From Mercurialis annua (lineage: Eukaryota; Streptophyta; Magnoliopsida; Malpighiales; Euphorbiaceae), in the NCBI RefSeq assembly GCF_937616625.2, contig NC_065571.1, forward strand, positions 3,474,501 through 3,538,500: DNA of 64,000 nucleotides, given 5' to 3'. A model generated the notes under the pieces. The model was given only the letters and a program-made list of their open reading frames with translations. It ran no database searches and was not told where the DNA came from. Shown one piece after another: positions 12,459 to 25,341 of this stretch (its first letter is position 1; the number at the start of each line of letters is the position of its first letter). Both the position numbers and the translations under genes were made by a program.

Positions 12459-13091
12459 CAGCTAATACATTGTATATAATTATCTCATTAATACGATAAG
12501 CGGAGATCAAAAAATAAATTAATTTAACGATAAATTGTGATATTTATATTTGTAAAGAAGGAATTAAGATAAATTATAAAAATAAATTAAATTTTCCATT
12601 AAAAGAATAAATTAGGTTTAGGTTATATTTATTGGGAGGCACCAAAAATTTGTTCCCACCAAAACACGGTCCCAAAATGAACTAAATCGACATTAAAATT
12701 GACCTGTCTTGTTTTTTTTGTTAGTACTTTCCAATTCAGTAAACACAAATAATGTTTGCAAAAAACAACTCAAAATGTAACTGAAAATAAAATTTAAAAT
12801 TTAAAACATAGCTGACAACAATTTTAAAAAATTAAAAATAAATTCTTCTCGTATCCAAAAGTACAATTATTTTATTTTTCCCTCTAATAATCACTTGCCT
12901 CCGGGATTTGATTGGCGATAAGACTAACAGTAGACTTTTCTCTCTATTTGTGACTAGCTGGTAAATTATTTTTTCATCGGATTATTTTTCATTTTTCGTT
13001 TCTGATTGATGTTTTTTCTGATGATTTTGTGATTTCATATTATTTAATTTTTGGTGTATTTTATAATTTTATAGATGTTTATATCTATGCT

Positions 13092-16000
13092 ATGAGTTTA
13101 TCAATGGAAACTGCTGTGCCTGGGATGCTTGTTGGCTCTGATATTCATGGCTTTCATACACTTCAAGGTTTGTTTTAATGTACTGTGTTTTTTTTTTAAT
13201 TATTTTCAAGCTTAGCTCATTGTTTTTTTTTTTGTAATTTGATTAGTGAAAGCTTGGTGGACTGTTTAGAAGTGTGTGTAATTATTAATTTATTTATGAT
13301 GTTGTTGTTTAGAAGTGGTCTTGAAGTTTAATCCAATGGTAATTTTAGGGTTTAATAGAGGTTTTTTTTTTGGTTTTTTAAATAGTGGCCGAGATGTTGC
13401 TAGAGTAGAATGTATTTTCCAAGATGCTAAAAACAACTTCGAGTTGGCTTTTATTTCTCTTGTTTTATGCAGTTTTAGATTGATTTTAAGCGAGATTGCT
13501 TAGTAATTGATTTATAAGTGTCGGAAAAAGTGACGATTATTGCGTTTTCAACAGAAAGTGATGTTGTGCTTTTTATGTAAACTGCTTTTGCTGTTTGTAT
13601 TTGGGTTTATAGTATTCTTATATTATGATGTTGGTCGTCTTCTATGGACAGATTTGGACTTTGGGAACATAATGGAGGAAGCTAGAGCAAGATGGCTCCG
13701 CCCAAATGAAATCCATGCAATACTCTGCAACTATAAATATTTCACCATTCATGTCAAGCCGGCAAATTTGCCCAGAAGTAAATATTTCACCATTCAGTAG
13801 TCATTGTGTAGTCTATGTATCACTTGTAAATGATTGGAATAAATATGCAATTGTTATTTGATTATTTATTGCATTGTAAGGTGTATCAAGGGTTTAGTTC
13901 CCATATATTTATACTTAATATTGAACAAGTTCTTTTTCTTTTTCTTGTCTGATGTCGGTTGTTAATGCAACAGGTGGTACAATTATGTTGTTTGATCGTA
14001 AGAAGCTAAGGAACTTCAGAAAAGACGGTCATAGTTGGAAAAAGAAAAAGGACGGGAAGACCGTTAAAGAGGCTCATGAACACTTAAAAGTAAGACTTTC
14101 TTGCTTTCTAAGGTGTTATATGCAACATCAACCTAAATTAATCCATTTCAGTTGAAGGATGTTCCCTCTTTTGTACGCATTTCATCGAGTTTAATGAATT
14201 TTGAATAACATCTAAATAGATGTTGGCTCTAATATATTTTCAAACATGTCACATGATAATATTTTATTATATAGAATGCTGAAGCTCTGATTTTAAATTT
14301 ATTTTCTATCATTTTAATTTTTAGATATAGAAACATACCGAGCATATTCAATCAAATTGCTTATTACTTTAAAGAGATTGGAAGGTATCACTTGATATCA
14401 TTAGAGTCTTGAATTCATATATATTGCTGATAAATTAAATTCCATATATCGGTGAACTTTCTTCCTTTAATGTGTTCATTTAGATCTCAGTGTTCCTTGA
14501 ATCTTTGGTGCGATGAGACTATTTCTCCGTCTAATAGAAAAAATACAAATCAGTTGTTATCTTGATTTTATTTTCGCATAACACTGGATGCTTTGATTTT
14601 TCATCCTTCTTGGTCTCAACTTTTATTATATGTAAATATCTAGGTGTAAATCTCTTCCTTTAACTTGAACTTTTTGAGATTTTTGTAATCATTGTTCGTT
14701 GTTCAGGTTGGTAATGAAGAAAGGATTCATGTATACTATGCCCATGGGGACGAAATCTCAACCTTTGTTCGAAGGTGTTATTGGCTACTTGACAAGTATG
14801 TATCGGTTAAATTTGAATTGGATCTTTAAGTTTATCATCCTCACATATGTGCATAATATTTACTTTCTTTAGAAGATGATAGTCCGTCCATAAAATGTTG
14901 TGCCTTGGCATAGGGTTTGCTTCAGCATTTTAACCTTTGATTTGTTTGTTTTTTATTTCTCAGGACTCTAGAGCACATAGTCCTTGTTCACTATCGTGAA
15001 ACTCAGGAGGTTTGTTTTATTGTAACTTGGCAGCTTTTATTTTATGTGTTGATGGTGGTTCTTGTAAAGCAAATATATGCTATGATACAACTGTTTGTAC
15101 AATACCTTGTGGTTTTTTCCTTAATGATGTTTGAGGGTGCTGCATCCAAATTTAAGTTTAATCTATTCTGGAGCAAGGGTTTGAAGTTTAATCATTATGT
15201 GTATCAATAAAGAAGTTAAACATTTCAAGATTTTTTTTTACTTTGTGCCGGTGAGCTGGCAATGTTAGTGTTTCTGTTGCCATTAATTCCGCTTAGAATA
15301 GTTTTCCAATCATATGAATTTTGCTTTGATCTGTAACAACAGTTGCAGGGTTCTCCAGTCACACCTATGAATTCAAATTCTAGTTCAGTCTCTGACCAGT
15401 CTCCTTGGGCTTTATCAGAAGCTGATTCCGGTGCATATTATACAGGCGAGAAAGAAATGATAGGTGATGTGCTCACACGTTATGCAAATTTAATTGTGAT
15501 AGTCTTTTTTCAGTTGAGCTAAATTAACAGCCAAAAGTTTTGGTTTCATTCTTTAATGCGTTAAACAAATAATGTTCTTCAACTATTTCTTTATTTCAAA
15601 ATGCATGAAATATGTACTTTTTTTTTTGAAAACTCATGAAATATGTACTTAAGTCTATGCTATTTTGGAAATTCAACAGAACTGGGTGGCGGTTCAACTG
15701 TTAGAAATTATGAAATGAGGCTTCATGAGATTAATACACTTGAATGGGATGAGCTAGTGGCGAATGATTCAAACAATTTGGCTATGGCTAAAGGAGGTGA
15801 TTACGTTGAGTTTTTCTGTGATCTCAATACTTAAGATCTTGTGATAAGTTTTCACCAGCATCTAAATCAATTTATATGTGGTTCTTTTTCTTTCTATTAT
15901 TGACAGATAAGATCATGGATTTTACGCAACAGAATCAAATTGCAGTAAATGGGTCCATGGATAATGTAAGAAGACAGATTGTTGTTTTATATTAACATTT

Positions 16001-19000
16001 TTTCTTTTTCCTTGCAAGAGTTCTCTTTTCTTTTCTTTAATGGTACTGTGAAGTTATTTAAACTCATTTGCCTACATTTTTTCTTGACTTCATTGGTCAC
16101 TTTTGCAATCACAATGTTTACTGGTCTGTAGTTGTACTATGAACTTGTTAGAGGTAGATTTTAATTAGCCATAAATATTATAGTATCGTCATTGAGTTGT
16201 ATTCAGTTTCTGCATAAGATTGCAGAATTGAGAACTGCAAATTAAAATCTTTGCTTGATCATTTCATGGGCTCACAAAAAGTTTTAAAATGTGTTATATT
16301 TAATTACAATGAATACATGCTTAAACGTGAGAGTTAGCGCCGCTTATTATCTTGTAGTTTGCTGTGATAAAACGCGTTTTAGTCTAAAAAGAGGAGTAGT
16401 TGTCTGGTTAACAAACTGTTAATACCTCAGTGGTTTAAGATCAAAAACTGTTAATTTACTTGCATCCCTTAACATTGATATACTTATTCTCGAATGTGAT
16501 AATATGCGTACCCGGTGATAGTGTTGCATGGTTGAAGATTACTTTTTAAATTATGTTCCATTTGCTTGCTTTCAGTGAGCAATGGCAATGTGGCATAGAA
16601 TAGGTAACTAATGTTCTCCTTTTGCAGGGTACATATCTTCCACCCTACAATTTGTCTGCGGAAATTTCTCATTTGGGAAACTTAACAGAGCCTATAGTGA
16701 GTAGCAACAACTCTCAATTTAATATTTCGCACAATGCATACATTCAATCAACATCGGTTCAAGTAAATCCAAATGTCCAGAGGGAAGATACGAATATTCT
16801 TGGAACTGGTGATTCCCTGGACATGTTGGTTAATAATGGTTTGCAAAGCCAAGATAGTTTTGGCAAGTGGATCAACTGCATTATAGCCGACTCTCCGGGT
16901 TCTGTAGATAATACCGTGCTTTCGTCTTCAATTTTATCTGGTCATGATTCTTCTACTTCTCCAGCAATTGATCAACTTGAATCCTACATTCCTGAACAAG
17001 TATTTGTCATCACTGATATTTCCCCTGCATGGGCCTTTTGTACTGAAACAACAAAGGTATGCTTTCTCGTGTCAAAAAATTATGTTATCTATTATGGATT
17101 TTCTTTGTTGAAATTTGCTTATTATGCGGGAAAAGTGGGACCAAAAGGGAAGGGGAAAATAGATGGTATAAGCCGGTGTTGATAGCGGTTCAATAGCTTG
17201 CTAGACTGTTTAGTTGTAAAAGTTAGCAAGAAGTGGACTGAACGAGAACTGTAGTTAATGTGATAATTTTCTGATGCCGCTATTCCTGTTTATTTGACAT
17301 AATTTGAGGGCCATATCAGCTTGTAAACTGGCTCTTAAGCCTCATGAGTCTGAATATCTGAGCTAATGTTATCTACTATGAAAATGAACTTACATAGGGT
17401 TTCCATCATATGTTTTTTTTCTTTCAACCTCAAATCTTAATCTGTTTTCGGCAAAAGCTGATTTGTGGCATAAATAAGGTGGGCCACAAGCTTTGTTTCA
17501 TGGGAAGTTGAGCTTTTACACTGTTAATAATTCCACCATTACACCGATGTGGGGAAACGAGATACGGATGCGGCGAAACAGTGTTATCTTAAGGTTTTTC
17601 TATGTTAAGTCCGAAACGCCAAATTTCCGACACGTTTCTGAAATGGAAAATGTTGATCGACTGAAGTGTACGTGTTGTTAAGGTTCTGGTGTTAAGTAGG
17701 TTATCTTTGTTGCTTGTGGTTTTCAATAATTGTCTAGCAAAGGTTGTATGAGGTTTGGAATTCAGGGTAGGCTAATTTTTTCTGGAAATTGATTGACCCT
17801 TTGTTTGACAAGAAAGAAAATAAAAGACCTGACAATTTGGTTTTTCATTAATAAGTCTGTTTGTATTTGTTATGCAGATTCTAGTTACTGGATATTTCCA
17901 TGAGCAGTTTCTACATCTAGTGAAGTCCAATCTAATTTGTGTGTGCGGAGATGCATGTGTTTCTGCGGAAATTGTTCAAGCCGGGGTATATCGCTGTTTT
18001 GTATCGCCACATTCTCCTGGATTAGTGAATCTGTTCTTGAGTTTGGATGGACATAAACCTATAAGCCAAGTCTTAAATTTTGAGTATCGCACCACCACGT
18101 TTCATGATCCTGTGGTTTCTTCAGAAGAAAAACCCAACTGGGAAGAGTTCAAGCTTCAGACGAGGCTCGCTCATTTGCTTTTGTCAACATCCAAAACCCT
18201 CGGCATTCTAACCAGTAAGGTGGCACCATCTTCCTTAAAGGAGGCTAAGAAGTTTGCCCTTAAAACATCAAATATATTCCATGGTTGGGCATATCTAATC
18301 AAGTCCGTTGAGGATAACAGACTTTCATTTTCACAAGCGAAAGACGGTCTGTTTGAACTCACTTTGAAGAACATGGTGAAGGAATGGTTGCTGGAGAGAT
18401 TGGTTGAAGGCTGTAAAACAACTGCATATGATTCTCAGGGTTTAGGAGTAATTCATTTGTGTTCTATTCTTGGATATACTTGGGCTGTTCATCTATTTTC
18501 ATGGTCAGGCTTGTCGTTGGATTTCAGGGACAAACATGGATGGACAGCTCTTCATTGGGCAGCATATCATGGAAGGTTGGCTGACTTACTACTATTTTTT
18601 CTTGCAACTAGGAGTGTGCATTATTCGGTTATACCTGAATTAACCGATTGAATCAAACCAAAATTTTAATTTGGTTAGGTTTTCGGTTAATTCGGCTCGG
18701 TTATGGTTAATAATTTTTTTTAAAAAAAATTGGTCAATTCAGTTTGATTCGGTTTTCGGTATAACATTCATATAACCGGTTGATTGGTTTTCGGTTAATT
18801 TGGTTCGCTTATGGTTATTACTTTTAAAAAAAATTGGTTGATTTGGTTTGGTTCTATTTTCATAATGAAATCTTCAAATTGAATTTTACATTTACATTGT
18901 GTTATTTTTATCTATTTCTTAGAAATTTAAGGTATTTTTGTAACTTTGTAGGACTTAGATATCAGTTTGCCTCTAAATTTGTATATAATTAAATACTCCC

Positions 19001-21688
19001 TCTGTCCCAAAATAATTATGGGTTAATGTCATAAAAATTTACCAACTTTATAAGTTTTCTCATTTTGATCACGCATTTTAAATTTTCTCATTTTCGTGCA
19101 CGAACTACCATTTTTTCTCAAATTCATGCATGATGCTGAGGTGTCACGGCTCCATTGGTGCAATTCGCTGAGGTGGAGGTCATTTTGCACCAATGAATGA
19201 GTGCCACCTCAGCACTGTGCATGAATTTGAGAAAAAGTGGTAGTTTGTGCATGAAAATGAGAAAATTTAAACTGCGTGATTAAAACGAGAAAACGTGTAA
19301 AGTTCGTGATTTTTTTGACATTAACCCTAATTATGGGTTACTATCATAAAAAATTACCAACTTTAATCCACTTTGTCATTTCTGTACAGTTTAGGAAAAC
19401 ACAATTAAAATTCTAAATTTTTACAAATTTGTCCTCATTTTCTATTATATCCTTATTAAATAATATGACCATTTCACTTTCTTGGGATAATGATAATGAA
19501 TAGTGAACTAAGGGCAGTATAAGAAGATTAATTTTAAAACATCTCTGTTCAGGGAAAAAATGGTTGCAGTACTCCTATCTGCTGGAGCAAAGCCAAATCT
19601 GGTCACTGACCCCACTAAAGAAAATCCTGGTGGATGCTTAGCTGCTGATCTTGCATCTGCAGAGGGTTATGATGGCTTAGCTGCATATTTGTCGGAAAAG
19701 GCTCTAGTAGCACATTTCAAAGATATGTCTATTGCTGGAAATGTCAGTGGCACACTTCCGGAAACAAGTTCAACAGACATAGTAAACTCTCAAAACCTGA
19801 GTGAAGAGGAGCTCTATCTGAAAGATACATTGGCGGCTTACAGGACGACTGCTGATGCAGCAGCGCGTATTCAGTCTGCATTTAGAGAACACTCCCTGAA
19901 AGTACAGACTAGAGCGGTTCAGTTTGCCAATCCAGAAGATGAAGCACGGAATATAGTTGCAGCATTGAAAATTCAACATGCCTTTCGTAACTATGAGAGT
20001 CGTAAAAAAATGGCAGCTGTTGTTCGCATCCAGTATAGATTCCGAACATGGAAAATGCGGAAGGAGTTCCTTAATATGCGCCGTCAGGCTATCAAAATCC
20101 AAGTAAGCACTTCTTTTTTCTCTTCTTTGCCACCTTATGCATGCATGAATTGCCGACCAGAAAAATGAGGGAACGATAAGGAAAATAAAGCTATTGTATA
20201 TCAATGACAAAGTTGGGGCTTTGCCTGGTTTACTGATATAATCACCTGCTAGGCATAACTCACTTTTGAATCCATGGACTTGTCCTATTTATGCATTGGA
20301 TCCCTTCACTTCCATTCGTCAACATTGAGCGCTTAAACTTTTATTTTATAGACATCAAGTCTCTCCATCATAAATGTGGTAACGTATCAATTCAAACCGA
20401 AATAGAGAAACCGATTTATGGACTTAATGTCAACAAAAGTAAAAAAGCAAGGACTAAATTTTAATAAAGTTAAAGTAGAAGATGAAATAAAAACTTTATC
20501 TCAGTCGCACTAACAGCTCGTGAAGCATGCGCGCTTTATTTTAGTGACGGGAGACCTAATGTCTACGAAATTAAAAGAGTAGGAACTCGGTATTGGAGAA
20601 ATTCTTAGATAGACTCAGTCCACCACGTCATTTGTAGACTAAACCTATCACATTATGACACGTCATTAAAATAGTGGCACTATCGTAATATTACTATTCA
20701 AAGGTTTAAAAAAGTAATAAACAAAATTAAAATAGTGTCACTATTTTAATGACGTGTCAAAATGTGATAGGTTAGTCCACGGATGATGTGGTAGAGTGAG
20801 ACCGAGTCTATCTAAGAATCTCTCCTCAGTATTGACAAATAAAAGTCTAGGAATTCAATGCCAAAACGCGAGCAAGTACACAGAACCTAATATGTGTATT
20901 GCCCAGCCGCTACGAGCTGAATCAATCAAAGTGTTTATTCTTCTTAATATCTAATGAAATAGCTCATAAACGGATCAGATCAATATTAAATGTTTAAAGT
21001 TTGACCGACTTACTCTTTTTAATCATCACTTAAAACATTATGCCTAGGAGAGATTCTCAAATTCATATACACCATCTAGTGAAGCAGAACATATTGCTTT
21101 TTGGTCCTTTTATTATGTAATTGTATAGGAAATATCACATCTTCCCCTTGCACTAGGATATAAGAGTTGAAGCTAACCTTGACTGGTTACGGTTCAGCTA
21201 GATTGAGCAGGACATGAATAATTAAATTAATTTTCTTGTAACGCAGGCTATTATCCGGGGCTACCAAGTGAGAAGGCAGTACCGAAAGATTATGTGGTCA
21301 GTTGGAGTGCTTGAGAAAGCAATTCTTCGTTGGCGTTTAAAAAGAAAAGGATTTCGTGGACTTCAAGTTGAGCCTATTGAAACAATTGCAGATCCAACGC
21401 AGGTAAGTGACGCGGAGGAAGACTTCTACAAAACCAGCCAGAAACAAGCTGAAGAACGTGTTGAGAGAGCTGTTGTACGAGTTCAAGCCATGTTCCGTTC
21501 AAAGAAAGCTCAAGAAGACTACCGCAGGATGAAATTGACCCATAACCAAGCAACGGTGGGTGATCGCTCCCCCACCAAGTTTGTAATCTTGCTGATAAAT
21601 CCTATAGATCAACTAACTGTTGATTTTTGCTTTTTGGCAGCTGGAATATGAAGATTTTCTTGATCATGATATTGACATTGACAGATGA
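13092..21688 (+). CDS. CAMTA5: Calmodulin-binding transcription activator, CAMTA5/6 type
   Basis: Thirteen exons keep frame throughout: 13092-13167, 13652-13777, 13974-14089, 14707-14795, 14964-15009, 15349-15463, 15680-15796, 15907-15965, 16628-17056, 17878-18575, 19553-20102, 21247-21555 and 21641-21688. They give 925 codons, close to remembered CAMTA5. Domain order: CG-1 DNA-binding domain (about 26-150; RWLRPNEIHAIL, KDGHSWKKKKDGKTVKEAHE, YWLLDK, HIVLVHYRET); an acidic Ser-rich middle; TIG/IPT domain (about 391-465; KILVTGYFHEQF); ankyrin repeats (about 585-680; GWTALHWAAYHGR); several IQ motifs (AAARIQSAFREH, ALKIQHAFRNYESRK, VVRIQYRFRTWKMRK) and the calmodulin-binding helix GVLEKAILRWRLKRKGFRGL. 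Such nuclear proteins bind CGCG-type boxes and couple Ca2+/calmodulin to stress gene expression. The first ATG gives MSLSME; a second Met four codons on is an alternative start. Confidence 0.93.
18609..18860. mobile_element. GGTTCGGTT-rich hAT-MITE-like element in CAMTA intron 10
   Basis: Begins with TAGGAGTGTGCA, like the hAT-MITE terminus at 49183, and continues with many GGTTAATTCGG / GGTTTTCGGTTA motifs. The right border is unclear, so the element may be truncated. It lies just after the donor site of exon 10. Confidence 0.45.
19020..19327. mobile_element. Fold-back MITE (GGGTTAATG family), copy 1, in CAMTA intron 10
   Basis: 308 bp, nearly self-complementary end to end. Left end GGGTTAATGTCATAAAAAT, right end its complement. 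TAATTAT flanks both sides (19013-19019 and 19328-19334). A second copy of the family is at 27743-28047. The insertion site is just downstream of CTCCCTCTGTCCCAAAATA, which resembles a Stowaway MITE end, so it may have landed in an older MITE. Confidence 0.8.
20596..20824. mobile_element. Fold-back MITE in CAMTA intron 11
   Basis: 229 bp palindromic element. Left arm starts GAGAAATTCTTAGATAGAC and the right arm is the complement of GAGAGATTCTTAGATAGAC. Flanks are CTCGGTATT (left) and CTCAGTATT (right), a 9-bp duplication with one mismatch. The arms carry CACGTCAT and ACACGTCATT motifs. Confidence 0.75.
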
Positions 21689-22376
21689 AGAGGGGTCAAG
21701 ATCTGGATATAACTTAATATTTTGGTGACTCGCTTTGCGTGTATATTTAGGTATATGGCCAGTATCAATGATATGCATGCTGGAATATAGCATTGGCAAC
21801 TACGCCATCTAGTGCATGTACGTTGTATAAGTATCTAGCTTAGTCCGATCTTACACGATTTTACCCATTCACACCGTGCTTTATATTTTTAGAAGGTCAT
21901 GGTTTGAGCTTGAAGTCGGAGATGTTGGGTTTTGGATATATTATGTGCTTTATTGTACTTTGATGACAAAAACTGTTATTCTGCTGTAGTCAGCTCTGTA
22001 TTTGTGCATAGGATGTGTCATCTTCAGCCACCAACTATGCTTATGCTTACTGTTGGTATTTATATGAAGTGCTGCGAGGGAAACTTGAACGGGTTAGTTT
22101 TCTCAGCAAGTTATTAAGAAAAGTATTCCGATTGTTAGTTTTGTTTAATTGTCAATTATTCCGTCCATCCTTCCTAAATTGATGGGTGAATTTTTATTTT
22201 TGATTATCCCGGTACCTTTTATTCGTAGGAGGCCCAATGAATAGCTTCACAATATAAGAATAATAAAATCTTATGAGAACTCCAGAATTCTCATATTTTC
22301 ATAATGTGCAAATACCGATCAAATCATTCTCTAATTGGTATTCTCCATTACTCACTCTTTAACATCGAAAGAGTGT
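21689..22376. other. CAMTA 3' UTR and spacer
   Basis: Downstream of the CAMTA stop. No further exon was recognised; the first few hundred bases are probably 3' UTR. The plus-strand open frame at 21932-22117 has no family resemblance. Confidence 0.5.
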
Positions 22377-22657
22377 CATATGTAGTGAGATAACCACGCG
22401 AAGCCTTCACCAATTTTCCATCTTGTAAACAATGATGTACATGAACGCTTCAAGGAGGCGAATATTGGGGCCTTTAAGTACCTTTTTTTTTCGGCGGCGA
22501 GCGAATAAGACCAAGGTTGTTAAGCAGTTCATGTTCTGAGGCAGAATAAGGTTTATCAATCAGCGAGCTCGTCGCTGGAAAGTAGCGCATTGAGCTCCTT
22601 TGACTCGAAAAACCATTCTTCATTGCTAGTATTAACCAAGTAAACCACAACATCGAC
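22377..22657 (-). pseudogene. SAR1 GTPase pseudogene, exon 3
   Basis: Minus-strand homology to the last exon of the neighbouring SAR1 gene. After a retained acceptor it reads VDVVVYLVNT, then ESKELNALLSSDELAD, then a gap of about 33 bp including the NKID region, then YSASEHELLNNLGL, and after a frameshift FMYIIVYKM and finally GEGFAWLSHYI before TGA. The functional gene has the same order ([10 protein letters not shown] ... [23 protein letters not shown]). Loss of the guanine-specificity motif and the frame breaks make it non-functional. It sits about 1.1 kb from the live copy in the same orientation, so a tandem duplication followed by decay is likely. Confidence 0.85.
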
Positions 22658-22955
22658 CTGCATTATAGACATATATTGCGCATCATATTTTAGTAGGTGA
22701 TTTATGATTAATTTATGCATGAGCACAGACCTACAAGAATATATGATACTGTTAAAATTTAATTTAAATTTTGCTCATTTTAATTTTTTTATTTAACCAC
22801 CTTTATAAACTATAATAAAATATTATCATTTTATATTTTTGTATTTTATAAAAAAATATGAGTCCGACTTTTGACATGTTAATGATATTGATAATTATAC
22901 CCTTTTTAGGATACATAATTATATCATGGAGTGATAAATTTTCCCTACTCTTTCT

Positions 22956-23142
22956 GATGACCGGTTTTTTTAAGTAAATCTAATCCACCACAAATGATGT
23001 GCCATGTGGTATAATTATATAAAATAAAATGTTATGAAATGATTGGATTATTTTAAATAATTAGGTCACATGACACATCATATGTATATGGTTCAAATTC
23101 TACATGGTGAACTAGATTTATCTAAAAAAAATCGGTCATTAC
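22956..23142. mobile_element. Small fold-back MITE inside the SAR1 duplicate
   Basis: Terminal arms TGATGACCGGTTTTTTTAAG and the complement of TAATGACCGATTTTTTTTAG. Immediately to its right, a minus-strand piece (23143-23175) reads KAFDLG, like SAR1 exon 2, so the element appears to interrupt the decayed duplicate. Borders are approximate. Confidence 0.55.
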
Positions 23143-23767
23143 CCAAATCAAAAGCTTTCGACTTGATGTGCCCTATCAATTATGTGTGCCCTATTTGTTC
23201 TTAAACTTGGCTAAACTCATCTTTTTATCTTTTGATTTCCAAAAAATCCCTATTGCAAAATTATATTCTTCTAGTCTCTCTATTTGCCTATTTTTTGATT
23301 TTCCTATTTTTATTTGTTTTCTTCCAATCCTTCTATTAATAAAAATGTTTTTTTTTTTCGATCCCAATAAAGGACATAGGTACAAACAATTTTATAATAG
23401 GAACTTCACGAACAAAAATGGTAAAGACTTGGTTTTCCTACTTTATGCAGAACATGAAAAGATCTAAAATTTCAAAGAAAATATATATCCAAGAATAAAA
23501 ACTATTGTTGGGAGTTGAAACAATGGTCATGACCTTATTATTAATCCACGAAAAAGCTAAATCATAGTTGCACACAACTTTGTTCTTCAATGAAAACCAA
23601 TTCCACAGTAGATGAGTTATAAATCAAATGTTTTCTAATGATGTGTTAATCCGCCAATCAATCTATCAAATGACAGACCAGAATTCCATTTGCAATCTAA
23701 TTGTACTGCAAAAATGACATCAAAATAGCTCCAAAAAGAATACAAAGGCCAGACTTTTTCCCAGACT

Positions 23768-25341
23768 CTATTTGATGTACTGAGAGAGCCACTTGAAACC
23801 ATCACCATATCCCATCTTGCGGACGATACTGCACATGAAAACTTCAAGGGGACGGACATTTGAATCTGTAAGATTCACCTTACCCTTGCCAGTTGTGAAA
23901 TTTGTAAGTCCTAGATGAAACCGAAGCTCATCTTCAGAAGATGCATAGGGAATATCAATCTTGTTTCCTAGAATGAGGAACGGAACATTGGCCAGGGCTT
24001 CATCTGAAAGGAGAGCATCCAATTCCTTCTTTGATTCTGCAAACCGCTCCTTGTCATATGCATCCACCAGGTAAACCACTGCATCCACCTATTAATTGAG
24101 AGATTATTGTTGCTCGCGAGAGTCAGATATATATTATCGACAAAAAAAGAGGATAGCTAAAAAACTACTCATTTAAAAACCAAGTCCAACAAGCTAAAAC
24201 CAGATGCAACAAACATAGCATAGGAAAACAGTGATAATTTGTGATTAAGATGGGATATGATCGTTAACTTTTATAAGGCATTTGAAACAAAGAAAATATA
24301 CATTCAATGACAATTTGCACCAATGAGAAGTCTTGTTCTTCCATTATCAATTTCACCTACAAAATTTTCACAATAGCATACAATCGTTCCTCAGTCAAGC
24401 AAACATATACTACCTCTTCCCTAAAATAACATTCACAAAGTTTTGTATGGAAAGCTACTATTAAATCACCTCCCCAAAATACAAAAAGGCGCTATCAGCG
24501 AAACTTCCATCATCCATGTCGGCCTCCCATGAATCAGACAAACACAAGAAAAGCTTATCTGGGATTATGAAGGCGCAACACAAGATGTGCTAAGATAAGG
24601 AAATCAAACACACCTACGAGAGGTCAACCACCCTAATATTGCATACGGAAATATCCATATAAACCAAACATATTAAAGCTGAAAAAACGTAGGATCGCAA
24701 TTCGTCAAAAACAGAACACCTCAATTTTTACCTATATCTCCATAACTTTTAAAAAAACTATCAAAACCCGAAAATAAACAGCGACAATCCAGATCTATCT
24801 TACTATCACCAATTGAAAGGTGATGTTACTAAATTCATGAAATGAACTAAATGAGATATCCCAACAAAACAAGCAGATTCAAGAAACCACTAATAAAACT
24901 AGCTACTCCAGCAACAAATATGATTCACTAAAAACAGATTAATCAAAGTAATTAATAGTAAATCTAATGATAATTGTGATTAGAAAAAACCTTGGCATAG
25001 TAATCTTTCCAGACACGACGAGCGATCTGGTGACCACCCAAATCAAAAGCCTTAAACTTAATTTTTCCTATGCTCAATTCCTCAGACGTCGGATGTTGTG
25101 TCGGCTGATGCTGTACCAATCTCTGTTTCAAAACCAAATTAGAAAATAAAATCAGATTCAGATACCCAATTGGAAATCAAATTAAGGGCAAGATTCGGAA
25201 ATTAAAAAAGACCTCGTCTTTCAACATGTGAAGGAGAGTGGTCTTGCCGGCATTATCAAGACCTAAAAAAAGAATTTTAGCCTCTTTTTGCCATAATCCG
25301 AGAGATGCAAGAACTCCATAGAACCAATCGAATAGAAACAT
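23768..25341 (-). CDS. SAR1: GTP-binding protein SAR1
   Basis: Three coding exons, 25213-25341, 24991-25122 and 23768-24088, all phase 0 with GT-AG introns, encode 193 residues, exactly the usual plant SAR1 length. SAR1 is the small GTPase that starts COPII coat assembly on the ER: after GTP loading its N-terminal amphipathic helix inserts in the membrane and recruits Sec23/24. Visible features: the hydrophobic N-terminus [17 protein letters not shown] without a myristoylation Gly; P-loop GLDNAGKT (27-34); switch I region [14 protein letters not shown] (70-74) with the catalytic His; NKID (129-132); and the C-terminal WLSQYIK. Everything needed for activity is present. A decayed copy lies downstream at 22377-22657. 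Confidence 0.95.

Larger units (their letters stand above)
9354..13091. other. AT-rich intergenic region between divergent genes
   Basis: No coding region is supported. The stretch separates the minus-strand acyl-CoA ligase from the plus-strand CAMTA gene, so both promoters lie here. It holds one fold-back element (about 10925-11540) and a pure TA dinucleotide run near 12427-12455. The last roughly 200 bp before 13092 are likely CAMTA 5' leader. Confidence 0.6.

Noticed and set aside
17493..17681. Open frame in CAMTA intron 9
   Set aside because: Lies wholly within an intron whose splice sites keep the CAMTA frame; no homology recognised.
24967..25149. Plus-strand frame over SAR1 exon 2
   Set aside because: Antisense shadow of the SAR1 coding exon on the minus strand.
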